From: JACJXW01 sp964418125
Lineage (GTDB): Bacteria; Bacteroidota; Bacteroidia; Chitinophagales; Saprospiraceae
Reading direction: 5' to 3'
NCBI GenBank assembly: GCA_964418125.1
Contig: CAYQKY010000009.1
Span: forward strand, 1-64,000
DNA length: 64,000 nucleotides
Positions 9,201 to 17,537 of the stretch are shown piece after piece. The notes under the pieces are model-generated. The model was not told the DNA's origin. It was given only the letters and a program-made list of their open reading frames with translations, and did no database searches. The stretch's first letter is position 1. Each line of letters starts with the position of its first letter. A program made the translations under genes and the position numbers.

Positions 9201-9241
9201 CGGGCCGGGTGGAGAATTTTACTACCGCTCCACCCGGCCCG
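9201..9241. terminator. 14-bp GC-rich perfect hairpin downstream of the TPR gene
   Basis: CGGGCCGGGTGGAG (9201-9214) pairs perfectly with 9228-9241 around a 13-nt loop. It is ~100 bp beyond the stop of the minus-strand TPR gene and has no T-run on that strand. It is therefore probably a 3' stabiliser or a weak terminator. Confidence 0.55.
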
Positions 9242-9342
9242 AGGGGTATATTGTTTGCGGGATCGCCCCTCCTGCCAAATCCTGTTAAAAGGGTTTACAA
9301 GGCGGGGCGGCCTCTGAAATTTCTGCCGGCTTAACAGAAATA

Positions 9343-10125
9343 CTAATCTGAAAAATACTCGTCCATCAGCTCAGCAAACCGCTCCGTATTCCTGGCCTCT
9401 TCCAGGTCGGGGTCTTCCCTGACAAAATCTTCATCGTAGAACCCGTTCTCAAAGGCAAGTTCCAGGGCATTCAGGGCTTCTTGCGTATTGCCGGAGATCG
9501 CATGGATACGGGCAATCTCGTAGGGGGCATCGGGGTCTTCGGGGTCGATGAACAAGACGTTCTCGAAACAGTCGAATGCATCCTGGTAATACCCTGCGTC
9601 CAGGTAAAGGAACCCCAGTTCATACCAGGCCAATGGATCCAGGGGCTCGATGAGCAACAGGTCGAGTAATACGCTCTCTGCCTTTTCATAATCGCCCTGT
9701 TCTTCGTAGATCAGGGACAGAAAATAGAGGGCTTCGGTATTCTCCGGGTCCAGCCCGGCCACCTGCCGGAAGGCTTCGATGGCCTGATCGGTTTGCCCAT
9801 CCAGGTAGTAGGCAAAGCCGAGGCCGAAAGCAGCATCGGGGTCGCTCTCCGAATAATCATCCAGTTGATTGATGGCCACATCGTAATCGCCTTCCTCCAT
9901 GGTGTCAAAGGCGGCGCCGACGTTTTCATTCTCGATGGCCTCCGGGCGTACGGGCGCGCCCAGGCCCAACTTTTTGTCTTTGGGTTTGGTCCTGGTCTTT
10001 ACCATGGCCATAGACCCGCCGCTGAACTTAGGGGTTTTATCGGTGGTGGAGGGCTGTCGGCCCTGTCCATACAGGCTGAACTGGAAGAGCAATGCCAGCA
10101 GTAAAAGAAGCAGCGAATTCTTCAT
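9343..10125 (-). CDS. Exported TPR protein
   Basis: The 260-residue protein has a signal peptide (MKNSLLLLLLALLFQFSLYGQ). After a Lys-rich linker it has four to five TPR units from residue ~70 onwards (for example AAFGLGFAYYLDGQTDQAIEAF..., ALYFLSLIYEEQGDYEKAE, AWYELGFLYLDAGYYQDAF), with the usual A8/G/Y pattern. A periplasmic scaffold role is expected. It lies 24 bp downstream of a caspase-like gene, and a caspase-TPR gene precedes that one. The three probably form one unit in which this protein supplies a separate TPR partner. The client is unknown. Confidence 0.8.
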   Translation of the reverse strand: MKNSLLLLLLALLFQFSLYGQGRQPSTTDKTPKFSGGSMAMVKTRTKPKDKKLGLGAPVRPEAIENENVGAAFDTMEEGDYDVAINQLDDYSESDPDAAFGLGFAYYLDGQTDQAIEAFRQVAGLDPENTEALYFLSLIYEEQGDYEKAESVLLDLLLIEPLDPLAWYELGFLYLDAGYYQDAFDCFENVLFIDPEDPDAPYEIARIHAISGNTQEALNALELAFENGFYDEDFVREDPDLEEARNTERFAELMDEYFSD

Positions 10126-10149
10126 GAATAAATGAATTTTAGATGGTAA

Positions 10150-11478
10150 TTAATAAGTTAAACTCTGGATAAAAGCCTGGAAATCAGGCGCCCCCGGGTT
10201 ATCGCCGGCGCCCTGAATTACGGCAAGAATATCGGCCTGGATATCCGGATCGACATGTTCCCTGAACTGCAGGATCGCATCCTCGAGGAAAATATTAAAG
10301 AATTCAAGATCGGGGCTATTGAAATCCTCAATGGCCAGTTCGAACATGAGGCCAATGGTTTCCGGGGCGTAGCCGTAATCCTCCATCCCGTCGTGGTAGC
10401 TGGAATATACCTTATCGAATTCACCCTGGCTGACCTGCCCGTCGTCCATTCTCATGGCATGGAGCAGGATATAGGGTAATTCTTCCAGGGCCAGTTCTTC
10501 CAGTTCTCCCTGCTCGAACTCCATTTCCCATTCCTCGGCGTAATCGTCTTCGTCGAATTCGTCCCATTCCATGTTATCGTAGGACAGTTCATCGTCCTCC
10601 TCCCAGAACTCGGGCACATAAAGGCCCAGTTCATCGTAATCGCCCTGGTAACTGTCGCTACCTTCGGAATACATCCGTTTATTGTTGGCGACGATCATAA
10701 ACTGGGGGCGTTGCTCGGGTTTCTTTTCCTGAACATTATCTCTTGTTTTTTTGAGTATACTGGCCCAGGAAGTAGATTGATCCGAGAAGAAGAGCCCGTC
10801 CAGCATTACATCCATCAGCTCATTGACAAAATAGGAGCCCGTTTCATCATTGGTGTAGGCGAACTGCCCCGGAGAAGCGCCGGATGTGATGATATGGCCG
10901 CTGAAACTGGTCAGCAGCGCCAGGTTCTGCATTTTCTTTTCACTGCCTTCGTCCGGTTTATCTTTTTTCAGGCCCTGTGCCCGTTTATCGGCCTTTTCGT
11001 CCCCCGGCACATTATTACAGCTGTTGCCAATGGTAAGGGACATTCGCGGCCCTTTATTGATCAACACCTTATGCACCCAGTCGAGGGGCACGCCACAGCT
11101 CTTGAGGCCCTCGCCTCCGGTAGGCGCCTCGTTCTCCACGCAGTAGTACATCAACGGCCAGGCCACCTGGTCATCTTCGGTACGGAAACCATGGCCCGAA
11201 TAGAAGAAAATGACAACGTCATCCGGGCCGCAGGTGAAATTCTGGAAAAATTCATAAGTATCCTGCTGGCTGAAGCCGTAAGAATACTTTTTAACGGGCA
11301 TGCCGGCAGATTCGGCCAATAATTCCAGCGTAAAGGATATATTCTCCCCATCAACCTGACAGGCCTTGGTGATGTCCTGATTATACTGGTCGATACTGTA
11401 GATGAGGTGAAGCGTTCCCTGGGCTTCCAGCCCCAGGGCAAAGAACAGCAGAATAAAAACAAGTTTTAGGGTTTTCAT
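10150..11478 (-). CDS. Exported caspase-like (C14) cysteine peptidase with acidic C-terminal domain
   Basis: The ATG at 11478 gives a signal peptide (MKTLKLVFILLFFALGLEAQ) and is preferred over the upstream frame. The caspase-type p20 domain carries His96 in FFYSGHGF and Cys154 in TIGNSCNN, both after hydrophobic strands as in clan CD. The substrate pocket is not readable. After residue ~310 there is a strongly acidic stretch. A helical C-terminal region follows (MRMDDGQVSQGEFD onwards) that faintly resembles a TerB-like helical fold, but that is a guess. The signal peptide places it outside the cytosol, unlike most prokaryotic death effectors. It is tightly linked to the TPR gene downstream and 155 bp from the caspase-TPR gene upstream. 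Confidence 0.82.
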   Translation of the reverse strand: MKTLKLVFILLFFALGLEAQGTLHLIYSIDQYNQDITKACQVDGENISFTLELLAESAGMPVKKYSYGFSQQDTYEFFQNFTCGPDDVVIFFYSGHGFRTEDDQVAWPLMYYCVENEAPTGGEGLKSCGVPLDWVHKVLINKGPRMSLTIGNSCNNVPGDEKADKRAQGLKKDKPDEGSEKKMQNLALLTSFSGHIITSGASPGQFAYTNDETGSYFVNELMDVMLDGLFFSDQSTSWASILKKTRDNVQEKKPEQRPQFMIVANNKRMYSEGSDSYQGDYDELGLYVPEFWEEDDELSYDNMEWDEFDEDDYAEEWEMEFEQGELEELALEELPYILLHAMRMDDGQVSQGEFDKVYSSYHDGMEDYGYAPETIGLMFELAIEDFNSPDLEFFNIFLEDAILQFREHVDPDIQADILAVIQGAGDNPGAPDFQAFIQSLTY

Positions 11479-11633
11479 TTCTATAGTATTAATGATTATT
11501 ATCTGCCCGGGAAATGGCGAACGCACTGCTCAAAATAGTGAAAAAAAATCCACCTTGCGCCGCCTTAAGAAAGTGTTCCAGGAGTTCATTTGACGGGCAG
11601 CCCTGTGGTTACCCCCAACGGACGCTTTTCCGG

Positions 11634-14033
11634 CTACCGGCCGGGATAGAATTCCTCCATCAATGCCTGATACCGCTCCGTTTCCCGAAGCGGCGCCAGG
11701 TTTTCATCCGTACTGGCCCTTTCGAAGTAATCCTCATTGGCGGCCCTGGCCTTTTCCAGCGTGGTTTGCAAAGCATCGAGCGCTTTGTCCTCCTGCCCGC
11801 GAAGGGTATAGAACATACAGGCCAGGTAATGGTTCCACGGTTCGGCCGCATCCAGGCCGACAGCGGTTTCAAAGGCGCGCAGCGCTTCGTCGTACATTTC
11901 GGATTGGAAAGCGGCATAACCGATCTCGTGGAACACCTGCACCTGCCCCGCCGTATCGAAGGGAGACTCCTGCAACAGGCGCACCGCTTCCTCCCACCGC
12001 CCTTCAAAGGTGTACAGGAATCCCAGGTTGACGTAAACGGGAACATAGGCCGGATCCGAACGGACGGCTTCGAGAAAATGGCTTTCGGCCTCTTCCATCT
12101 GTCCCTGAGAATAATAAAGGATACCGAGGTTCTGATGCGCTTCGACGTAATCCGGGCGCAGGCCGATGGCCCGGAGGTATAAGGTTTCAGCCGAATCCGC
12201 CTGTCCGAGGTAGTCGTACAGATTACCTAGCTCAAAATAAGCCTCCGGATAGTTGGGGTCGAGCCGGAGCACCTGCCGGAACAGGCTGTCCGCTCCGGCT
12301 TCCCGCCCCTCAGACTGGCTGAGCAAAAGCCCCAGGTTGAAGTAGTTGTCCTTATATTCCGGCCCCAGCTCGATGCCTTTGCGGTACAGGGAATCGGCAG
12401 CGCGGTACTCCTCCAACTCCACCAGGAGATTACCCAGGTTGGAATAGGCAGAAGCGAAATCGGGCTTCAGGGCAATGGCTTTCCGATAATTCTCTTCGGC
12501 CTCCTCCAGCCTGCCCTGCCGTTTGTACTCAATGGCCAGGTTGTTGTACGGGATGGCCCAGGTGGGCGAGATCCCGATTGCCTGCTGCAGGTGGGCGATA
12601 CCATTTTCGGGTTCCCCCAGTTCGGGCAGCAATATGCCCAGCTCATTGTGGATGTAGGCAGCGCGGCTTTCCTGCCCCAACGCTTTTTCCTGTTTTTCCA
12701 GGGCCAGGCGAAACAGGGAGTCCCGGTTACCGGACTGTTCCGCCTCCAGGCGAAGTACCAGCCCTTCAAAGTAGTATTGTTTGGCGAGGGTGGGTTGGTA
12801 GCGCGGGTCCTGAGGCCCGAAAATTTCTGCGGCTTTTTCCAGGTAATGGGGAAAACGGCCGTACTTTTCATCGTACTGCACCCTTTGAGCCAGTTCTCCG
12901 GGGTCTGTCTTCAGGTAGGCATTGAGGGCCTGTTGTACGGAATCCATCAGGGCTATCGACAGGCGCTCATCCATGATGCTTCTCAACGGGATGAAGTTGG
13001 TGTCGGCGTACAGGCGGGCGTAGTAATCTACTGCCGCCCGGCCTTCCGGGCTGAGCAGCCTGCCCTTCTTCAGTGCGTCATCAAAACCGGCATAGTTATT
13101 GTACCCGTCCCTCGTCGCCAGCCGGGAAAGGACCTCTTCTTCCAGGGTCCGGTCCATTTCTGCTTTCTCCACGCTTTTCATGGCCTCCAGCGTGGCTTCA
13201 TCGATAAAGAATAACGCCTCTTTTTTCAGGCCGCCGAAAATGTCCGGATGCTGGGACTTGCCGGTCTCTTTTCGCACCTTTTCCTGGAGGAAGTCTTCCA
13301 GTTCGTACAGGTCCACCACGTCTTTAGGGCCCTGGTTGGCGCGCCCTTTCAGGCCCTGGATAAGATAATAGGAAAATACCCCGCGGCCGCCCCCCAGCGC
13401 TCTTTTCTCCTGAGAGAGTTCATAAGGCTGGCAGGACATGATCCTGACCTCATTGGCGTAGCGTTTCATCATCTCCGTCGCTGTTGCCTGCCGCCCGCCG
13501 ATACTCTGCCCGGCCAATGCCCCCGAATGGCAGGCATCGGTAATGATGACCACCTTAGCGTTTTTCCGGGCCAGCTCCCTGATGATATGCTCATTGAGGT
13601 AATCCAGGCCGACGGCATTCAGGCGATAATTGTTGAAAGGCGTGTCATAGGCCAGAAGATAGCCCTTTTCCTGGCCGTTTTTGGTTTCAACATCTCCATG
13701 GCCAGCGAAGTAGAAAATGGCCTGGTCACCGTCTCCGGCTTTTTTTGCCAGCCACTCCAATGCAGACTGAATGCGGGCCAGGGTTGCCTCTTCATTGACG
13801 AGGTATTTCAGCTCCCGCCGGCTCAGTTCTCCGCCCGCTCTGGATCTCAGAAAATCCGCAAAGGACTCCGCATCCTTATGAGCATAGCTCAGGTCACTGA
13901 TCCCCTCATCCTGATATTCGGAAATGCCCACCACCACCGCATAGGTACGGATGCTCTCCGCCTTGAAGGTAAGGCTCTGCCCGTAACCGGCCGGCCCCAG
14001 GAGCAGTAAAGCGACAGTGAATAGTTTCCTCAT
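11634..14033 (-). CDS. Exported caspase-like peptidase fused to a long TPR array
   Basis: The ATG at 14033 gives a signal peptide (MRKLFTVALLLLGPAGYGQ). The 799-residue protein starts with a caspase domain (YAVVVGISEYQDEG) with catalytic His112 in IFYFAGHGD and Cys168 in ITDACHSGALAG, a textbook metacaspase/C14 pair. A helical linker rich in charged residues follows. From about residue 430 to 780 there are at least nine TPRs (for example AAYIHNELGILLPELGEPENG, AIPYNNLAIEYKRQGRLEEA). TPRs after a caspase domain usually give substrate or partner recognition. It lies upstream of a second caspase and a TPR-only protein on the same strand. Confidence 0.9.
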   Translation of the reverse strand: MRKLFTVALLLLGPAGYGQSLTFKAESIRTYAVVVGISEYQDEGISDLSYAHKDAESFADFLRSRAGGELSRRELKYLVNEEATLARIQSALEWLAKKAGDGDQAIFYFAGHGDVETKNGQEKGYLLAYDTPFNNYRLNAVGLDYLNEHIIRELARKNAKVVIITDACHSGALAGQSIGGRQATATEMMKRYANEVRIMSCQPYELSQEKRALGGGRGVFSYYLIQGLKGRANQGPKDVVDLYELEDFLQEKVRKETGKSQHPDIFGGLKKEALFFIDEATLEAMKSVEKAEMDRTLEEEVLSRLATRDGYNNYAGFDDALKKGRLLSPEGRAAVDYYARLYADTNFIPLRSIMDERLSIALMDSVQQALNAYLKTDPGELAQRVQYDEKYGRFPHYLEKAAEIFGPQDPRYQPTLAKQYYFEGLVLRLEAEQSGNRDSLFRLALEKQEKALGQESRAAYIHNELGILLPELGEPENGIAHLQQAIGISPTWAIPYNNLAIEYKRQGRLEEAEENYRKAIALKPDFASAYSNLGNLLVELEEYRAADSLYRKGIELGPEYKDNYFNLGLLLSQSEGREAGADSLFRQVLRLDPNYPEAYFELGNLYDYLGQADSAETLYLRAIGLRPDYVEAHQNLGILYYSQGQMEEAESHFLEAVRSDPAYVPVYVNLGFLYTFEGRWEEAVRLLQESPFDTAGQVQVFHEIGYAAFQSEMYDEALRAFETAVGLDAAEPWNHYLACMFYTLRGQEDKALDALQTTLEKARAANEDYFERASTDENLAPLRETERYQALMEEFYPGR

Positions 14034-14055
14034 GGCCCAGGCAATACAAGTTATG

Positions 14056-14090
14056 GTCAAAAAAGGCCCTCATCCGAAGTGAGGGCTACC
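14056..14090 (-). terminator. Rho-independent terminator of pnuC
   Basis: Read on the minus strand, GCCCTCA pairs with TGAGGGC around a loop containing TTCG, and a T-run follows. The stem bases are 14066-14072 and 14080-14086. It falls between the pnuC stop and the caspase-TPR start. Confidence 0.85.
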
Positions 14091-14117
14091 TCAAAAATAA
14101 TAAATATACGGCATCGG

Positions 14118-14741
14118 TCAGCCGCCGGGGCCCGAACCGGAATTTTTTTTGCGGCGATACTCCTTTGACCAGTTCACCAGGGCGACAGTGGCAATGACGA
14201 CATACACCACCATCACGAGGGCAAAAAGGTAAGCGCCCCGGCTGAAGTAGAGCCCCACGTAAATGAGGTCGGCCACGATCCAGTAGGCCCAGTTGTCCAG
14301 CACTTTGCGGACGAGGATGAGGGTGGCAATAACGGAAAAAACGGTAGTGAACGCATCCCAGTAGGTGGCGGCGGCAGGAGTGTACTCGCCGAAAAAGTAA
14401 CCGAACAGCAGGGCAGCCGCTGTGCCACCAGCCAGGATGTATACATGCTGCCGGGCGCTAAGCCGGGTAATGGGCACTCCCTCTCCCGCCTGCCCTCCGT
14501 ATTTCCACTGATACAACCCCACAATGGCCATGGCTACGTAGAACAACTGCAGCAGAGCATCCAGGTACAACCCGTAGAAGGCAAAAGAAGCATAGGCCCA
14601 GAGGCTGCAGCTGATGATGCCCCAGAACCAACACCAGACATTTTCGCGGGCCGCCAGCACCACATAAATAAGGGCGGTGATGGTCACCACCCAGTCGACC
14701 CAGCTAAGGGCAGCGGCTTCACGAAGGATGGTTTCGGCCAT
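14118..14741 (-). CDS. pnuC: Nicotinamide riboside transporter, PnuC family
   Basis: A 207-residue inner-membrane protein with about seven helices. It has the family pattern of aromatic-rich helices: ENVWCWFWGIISCSLWAY, then LYLDALLQLFYVAMAIVGLYQW, and near the C-terminus VLDNWAYWIVADLIYVGLYF. PnuC proteins are facilitators for nicotinamide riboside, which is trapped by phosphorylation inside the cell. Related members carry thiamine (PnuT), and without a linked kinase or riboswitch I cannot exclude that. It has its own terminator, so it appears to be a single-gene unit. Confidence 0.85.
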   Translation of the reverse strand: MAETILREAAALSWVDWVVTITALIYVVLAARENVWCWFWGIISCSLWAYASFAFYGLYLDALLQLFYVAMAIVGLYQWKYGGQAGEGVPITRLSARQHVYILAGGTAAALLFGYFFGEYTPAAATYWDAFTTVFSVIATLILVRKVLDNWAYWIVADLIYVGLYFSRGAYLFALVMVVYVVIATVALVNWSKEYRRKKNSGSGPGG

Positions 14742-14757
14742 AAAAAGTAGTTAAATC

Positions 14758-14849
14758 GGAACGCGGATGGCGCGGATGGCGTCGATTAACACGGAGCTCC
14801 TGAAAAGGTTATCCGCATTAACCCGCCTGATCCGCGTCATCCGCGTTCT
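14758..14849. repeat. Antiparallel short-repeat element (GCGGATG type)
   Basis: The left arm (14758-14784) repeats GCGGATG with period about 9. The right arm (14820-14849) has the reverse-complement word ATCCGCG. The arms can fold back on each other around a ~35-nt centre. It lies between the pnuC start and the end of the OmpA-like gene. Confidence 0.6.
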
Positions 14850-14871
14850 ATTATTCTGGGCCGGGGCCCGA

Positions 14872-17397
14872 TTACTTCTTAATATCGAACCGGTACTGCA
14901 CCGTCTCCCGGATAGGGATGTCTTCGTTGTCGGCCTCCTCCAGGAAAATATCGATATCGATCTCTTCCGCCTCGTCCTTCTCCGAGCTGTCGAATACTAC
15001 TTCAATAATGCCTTTATAGCCGGGCGGGAAAGTATCGCCGGTGGGGTCATTCTCAATGGTAGTGCAATCGCAGGCGGAGATGAGGGAAATGGTCAGATCC
15101 CCCTCGCCGGCATTGTAAAACTCGTAGGTAAAGCGGCGCTTTTCGCCTTTCTTCACAACGCCCAGTTCTACCATCCGGTTTTTGAACTTCATCACGGGCA
15201 GGCCGCTGAGGTCCTTCTTACCGTAGAGAGACGACAGCATGTGCACCTTGTTGGTGTCCGGCTGATCACTGCCGATAAGACGCTCGCGGTCGGGGCCGGG
15301 GTTTGTCGTCTCTTTCTTCCGCAGGCGGGTGCTCTTGATGGTGATGGTGGTTGGCCCTTCCAGGATCTTGAATTCCGTACGGCGGTTGAGTTCGTGGGCG
15401 ATCTCCTGCTGGTTTTCGTTCTGCAGGGAATCGATGAACCCTTTGGTCAGCACATCGCCTTCCTTCAGGAAGCCATGCAGGGCCGCCGCCCGGGCACTGA
15501 CGGTCTGGGGCCGGTTCTCGCCGTACCCTTTGGCCTCGATGCGCTCGCGCAAAATGCCCTTACGGACCAGCCAGCGGCGGGCCGACTCGGCGCGGCGCTG
15601 GGAAAGGTCTTCGTTGTATTGGTCATTACCGCGGTTGTCGGTATGAGAACTGAGCTCGATCTTCATGTCCGGGTACTCGGTCATCAGTTCGTAGACTACC
15701 TCCAGGTCACTCTCCGCCTCTTCCCGGATGCGGTCATCATCGAAATCGTAGAGGATGTTTTCCAGGACGATCGGTTCTTCAATCGTGATGGTATCGTATT
15801 CCGGCAGTTTCGGCTTGGGTTTCAGGTAGAAAAAGTGCTGATAGGTTTTCGACTCGGTCAGCCCCACCGTATTGAACTGCATGGTGTCCGGGAAATAATC
15901 CGGGTGAGTGGCGATAACCATATAGGGCATATCCAGTTCCAGGTCGAAATCGAACCGGTTGCCTTCTTCGCTGGTCTTACTGTCGGGAGTGCCCATCTTA
16001 TTGTCCTGAGTGGGGATGAGGTAAACGGTCCCTCCGGGCAGCGGGTCCTTGCCGACGGTGAACAGGCCGGTGACCAGGTCGGCGTACAGCTTGGCGATGC
16101 TGACGGTATAGAGGTCATTGCAGCAGGTTCGGCCGTAGGCGGAGCGCCCCTCGGGGCGGTTGGAAACCAGGATGCCAAAGTAGCCTTCATCGTCGAGGGT
16201 GAGGCTCTGGTCATCCACACTGGTATTATAGCCGCGGCCCATATTGGCCGGATCGCTCCATTTGGTGCCGTCCCAGGTAGAATAAAAGATATCGAAACCG
16301 CCCAGGCCCGGGTGGCCGGTAGAGCTGAAGTAGAGGGTTCCGTCGCGGTAGTAGGGCGTCTCTTCGTCTCCAATGGTATTGACCACGTCACCGAGGTTGA
16401 CGGGGTCGCTGAAGGCGCCCTCTCCGGTTTTGGTGGCGTAATAGAGGTCGAAGCCGCCATAGCCGCCCGGCATATCGGAAACGAAGAACAACACCTCCTT
16501 GCCAAAGAGTTCACCCACCGCCGGGTGTTTGGCGAGGTAGTCCCCGTTGATGCCCTGCACCTCCTCTGCTCCTTTCCAGGCCTCACTGCCGCCGGTGCTG
16601 AAATAGATATTGCTTTCGGAGAGTACGTTGCCCTCCAGCTGGGCGCGGGTGAAGTACATCGTCCGCCCGTCTTTCGACAAGGCTACGTTGCTGTTGTGGA
16701 ATTCCGGCCGGTTGACCTCTCCACCCAGGGCTTCCGGTTTTTCCCAGCCGTTATCGTCCTTCATGGCCTTGTAGATCAGGGCGTAAGACTCATCTTTGTT
16801 CTTTTCATCGACGTAGATGACATCGTTGGCGTCGAAAGTGGAAAAATATACTTCCTTCCCGTTGTTGGCCAGGGCGGGCGAGTATTCGGAAACTTTGGAG
16901 TTGAGGTCCCGTCCGGCATTTTCCACAACTACGCCTTTCATCGTCTGAGGCAGCTCTTTGGCCAGTTCGGCGCCGGCCATTTCATTCCTGGCCAGGGTGT
17001 TGAGGCTGTCATTGGTGGAATGGTCGAGGAACATCTGAAACTCGGCGATGGCCTCGTCGTAGCTCTCGTTCATCTTGAGCAGGCGCCCGTAGATGAAGCG
17101 GTAGTCGTTGAGTTCTCCTTCTTCCGCCCGGCGGAGGATACGGGCGAACCACCGCTCGGCGCGCCGGTAATCGCGGATCTGGAAGTTCAGCCAGGCGATG
17201 GTGTCAATCAGCGCACGGTCTTCCTTATCTTCATAGGCCTCCTCGTAGCGCTCCAGGGCGTAGACGTAATTGCGGTTCTTGAAAGACTCGCGGGCCGCCC
17301 GCAGGGTCTGCTCGTAGGAGGACTTCCGGATGGGCTGCGCCATCATCGTGCCGCATCCCAACAGGAACAATAAAATGAGTATTGGTATATTTTTCAT
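14872..17397 (-). CDS. PorE-like T9SS protein: TPR, PD40 propeller, CRD, OmpA, plus DUF1573-like tail
   Basis: The ATG at 17397 gives a signal peptide, possibly lipoprotein type (ILLFLLGC). The 841-residue protein reads in order: TPR-like helices (residues ~25-140), a PD40/WD40-like propeller (~170-430, with YFSTFDAND, MYFTRAQ and FFVSDMPGGYGGFDLYY), and a carboxypeptidase-regulatory-like fold (~440-540). An OmpA peptidoglycan-binding domain follows (~560-690, ILYDFDDDRI...SSHTDNRGNDQYN...LSQRRAESARRWL), then a C-terminal beta domain with a paired-Cys loop (SACDCTTIE) like DUF1573. The first four match PorE of the type IX machinery, which ties the secretion complex to the cell wall. The tail is not part of classical PorE. 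The PorP/SprF gene lies directly upstream on the same strand. Confidence 0.88.
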   Translation of the reverse strand: MKNIPILILLFLLGCGTMMAQPIRKSSYEQTLRAARESFKNRNYVYALERYEEAYEDKEDRALIDTIAWLNFQIRDYRRAERWFARILRRAEEGELNDYRFIYGRLLKMNESYDEAIAEFQMFLDHSTNDSLNTLARNEMAGAELAKELPQTMKGVVVENAGRDLNSKVSEYSPALANNGKEVYFSTFDANDVIYVDEKNKDESYALIYKAMKDDNGWEKPEALGGEVNRPEFHNSNVALSKDGRTMYFTRAQLEGNVLSESNIYFSTGGSEAWKGAEEVQGINGDYLAKHPAVGELFGKEVLFFVSDMPGGYGGFDLYYATKTGEGAFSDPVNLGDVVNTIGDEETPYYRDGTLYFSSTGHPGLGGFDIFYSTWDGTKWSDPANMGRGYNTSVDDQSLTLDDEGYFGILVSNRPEGRSAYGRTCCNDLYTVSIAKLYADLVTGLFTVGKDPLPGGTVYLIPTQDNKMGTPDSKTSEEGNRFDFDLELDMPYMVIATHPDYFPDTMQFNTVGLTESKTYQHFFYLKPKPKLPEYDTITIEEPIVLENILYDFDDDRIREEAESDLEVVYELMTEYPDMKIELSSHTDNRGNDQYNEDLSQRRAESARRWLVRKGILRERIEAKGYGENRPQTVSARAAALHGFLKEGDVLTKGFIDSLQNENQQEIAHELNRRTEFKILEGPTTITIKSTRLRKKETTNPGPDRERLIGSDQPDTNKVHMLSSLYGKKDLSGLPVMKFKNRMVELGVVKKGEKRRFTYEFYNAGEGDLTISLISACDCTTIENDPTGDTFPPGYKGIIEVVFDSSEKDEAEEIDIDIFLEEADNEDIPIRETVQYRFDIKK

Positions 17398-17537
17398 AGA
17401 CTTCTTGAATTGGCCACGTTTTCTCAACGTCAAAAACTGCGTTTTCCTTTTAAAAGTTTTGTTAAGTTTCCCTAAAAACCCCGTCCGGGGCGGGTTTTGG
17501 CAGGTTCTCGCCTCCTTTTTCCGGGAAGGAGCCTGCC

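Larger units (their letters stand above)
8926..9342. other. 417-bp intergenic region before nqrA
   Basis: It holds the nqr promoter box at 9007-9014 and the hairpin at 9201-9241. An open frame at 9107-9334 has low-complexity composition and no recognisable start context, so I do not call it. No RNA gene or repeat is seen in the rest. Confidence 0.6.

Noticed and set aside
9107..9334. 75-codon open frame upstream of nqrA
   Set aside because: It runs through the 14-bp hairpin at 9201-9241 and has unusual composition without any family signal.
14767..17373. 868-codon plus-strand open frame opposite the PorE-like gene
   Set aside because: It mirrors the minus-strand gene codon by codon, while the minus strand has a signal peptide and recognised domains.
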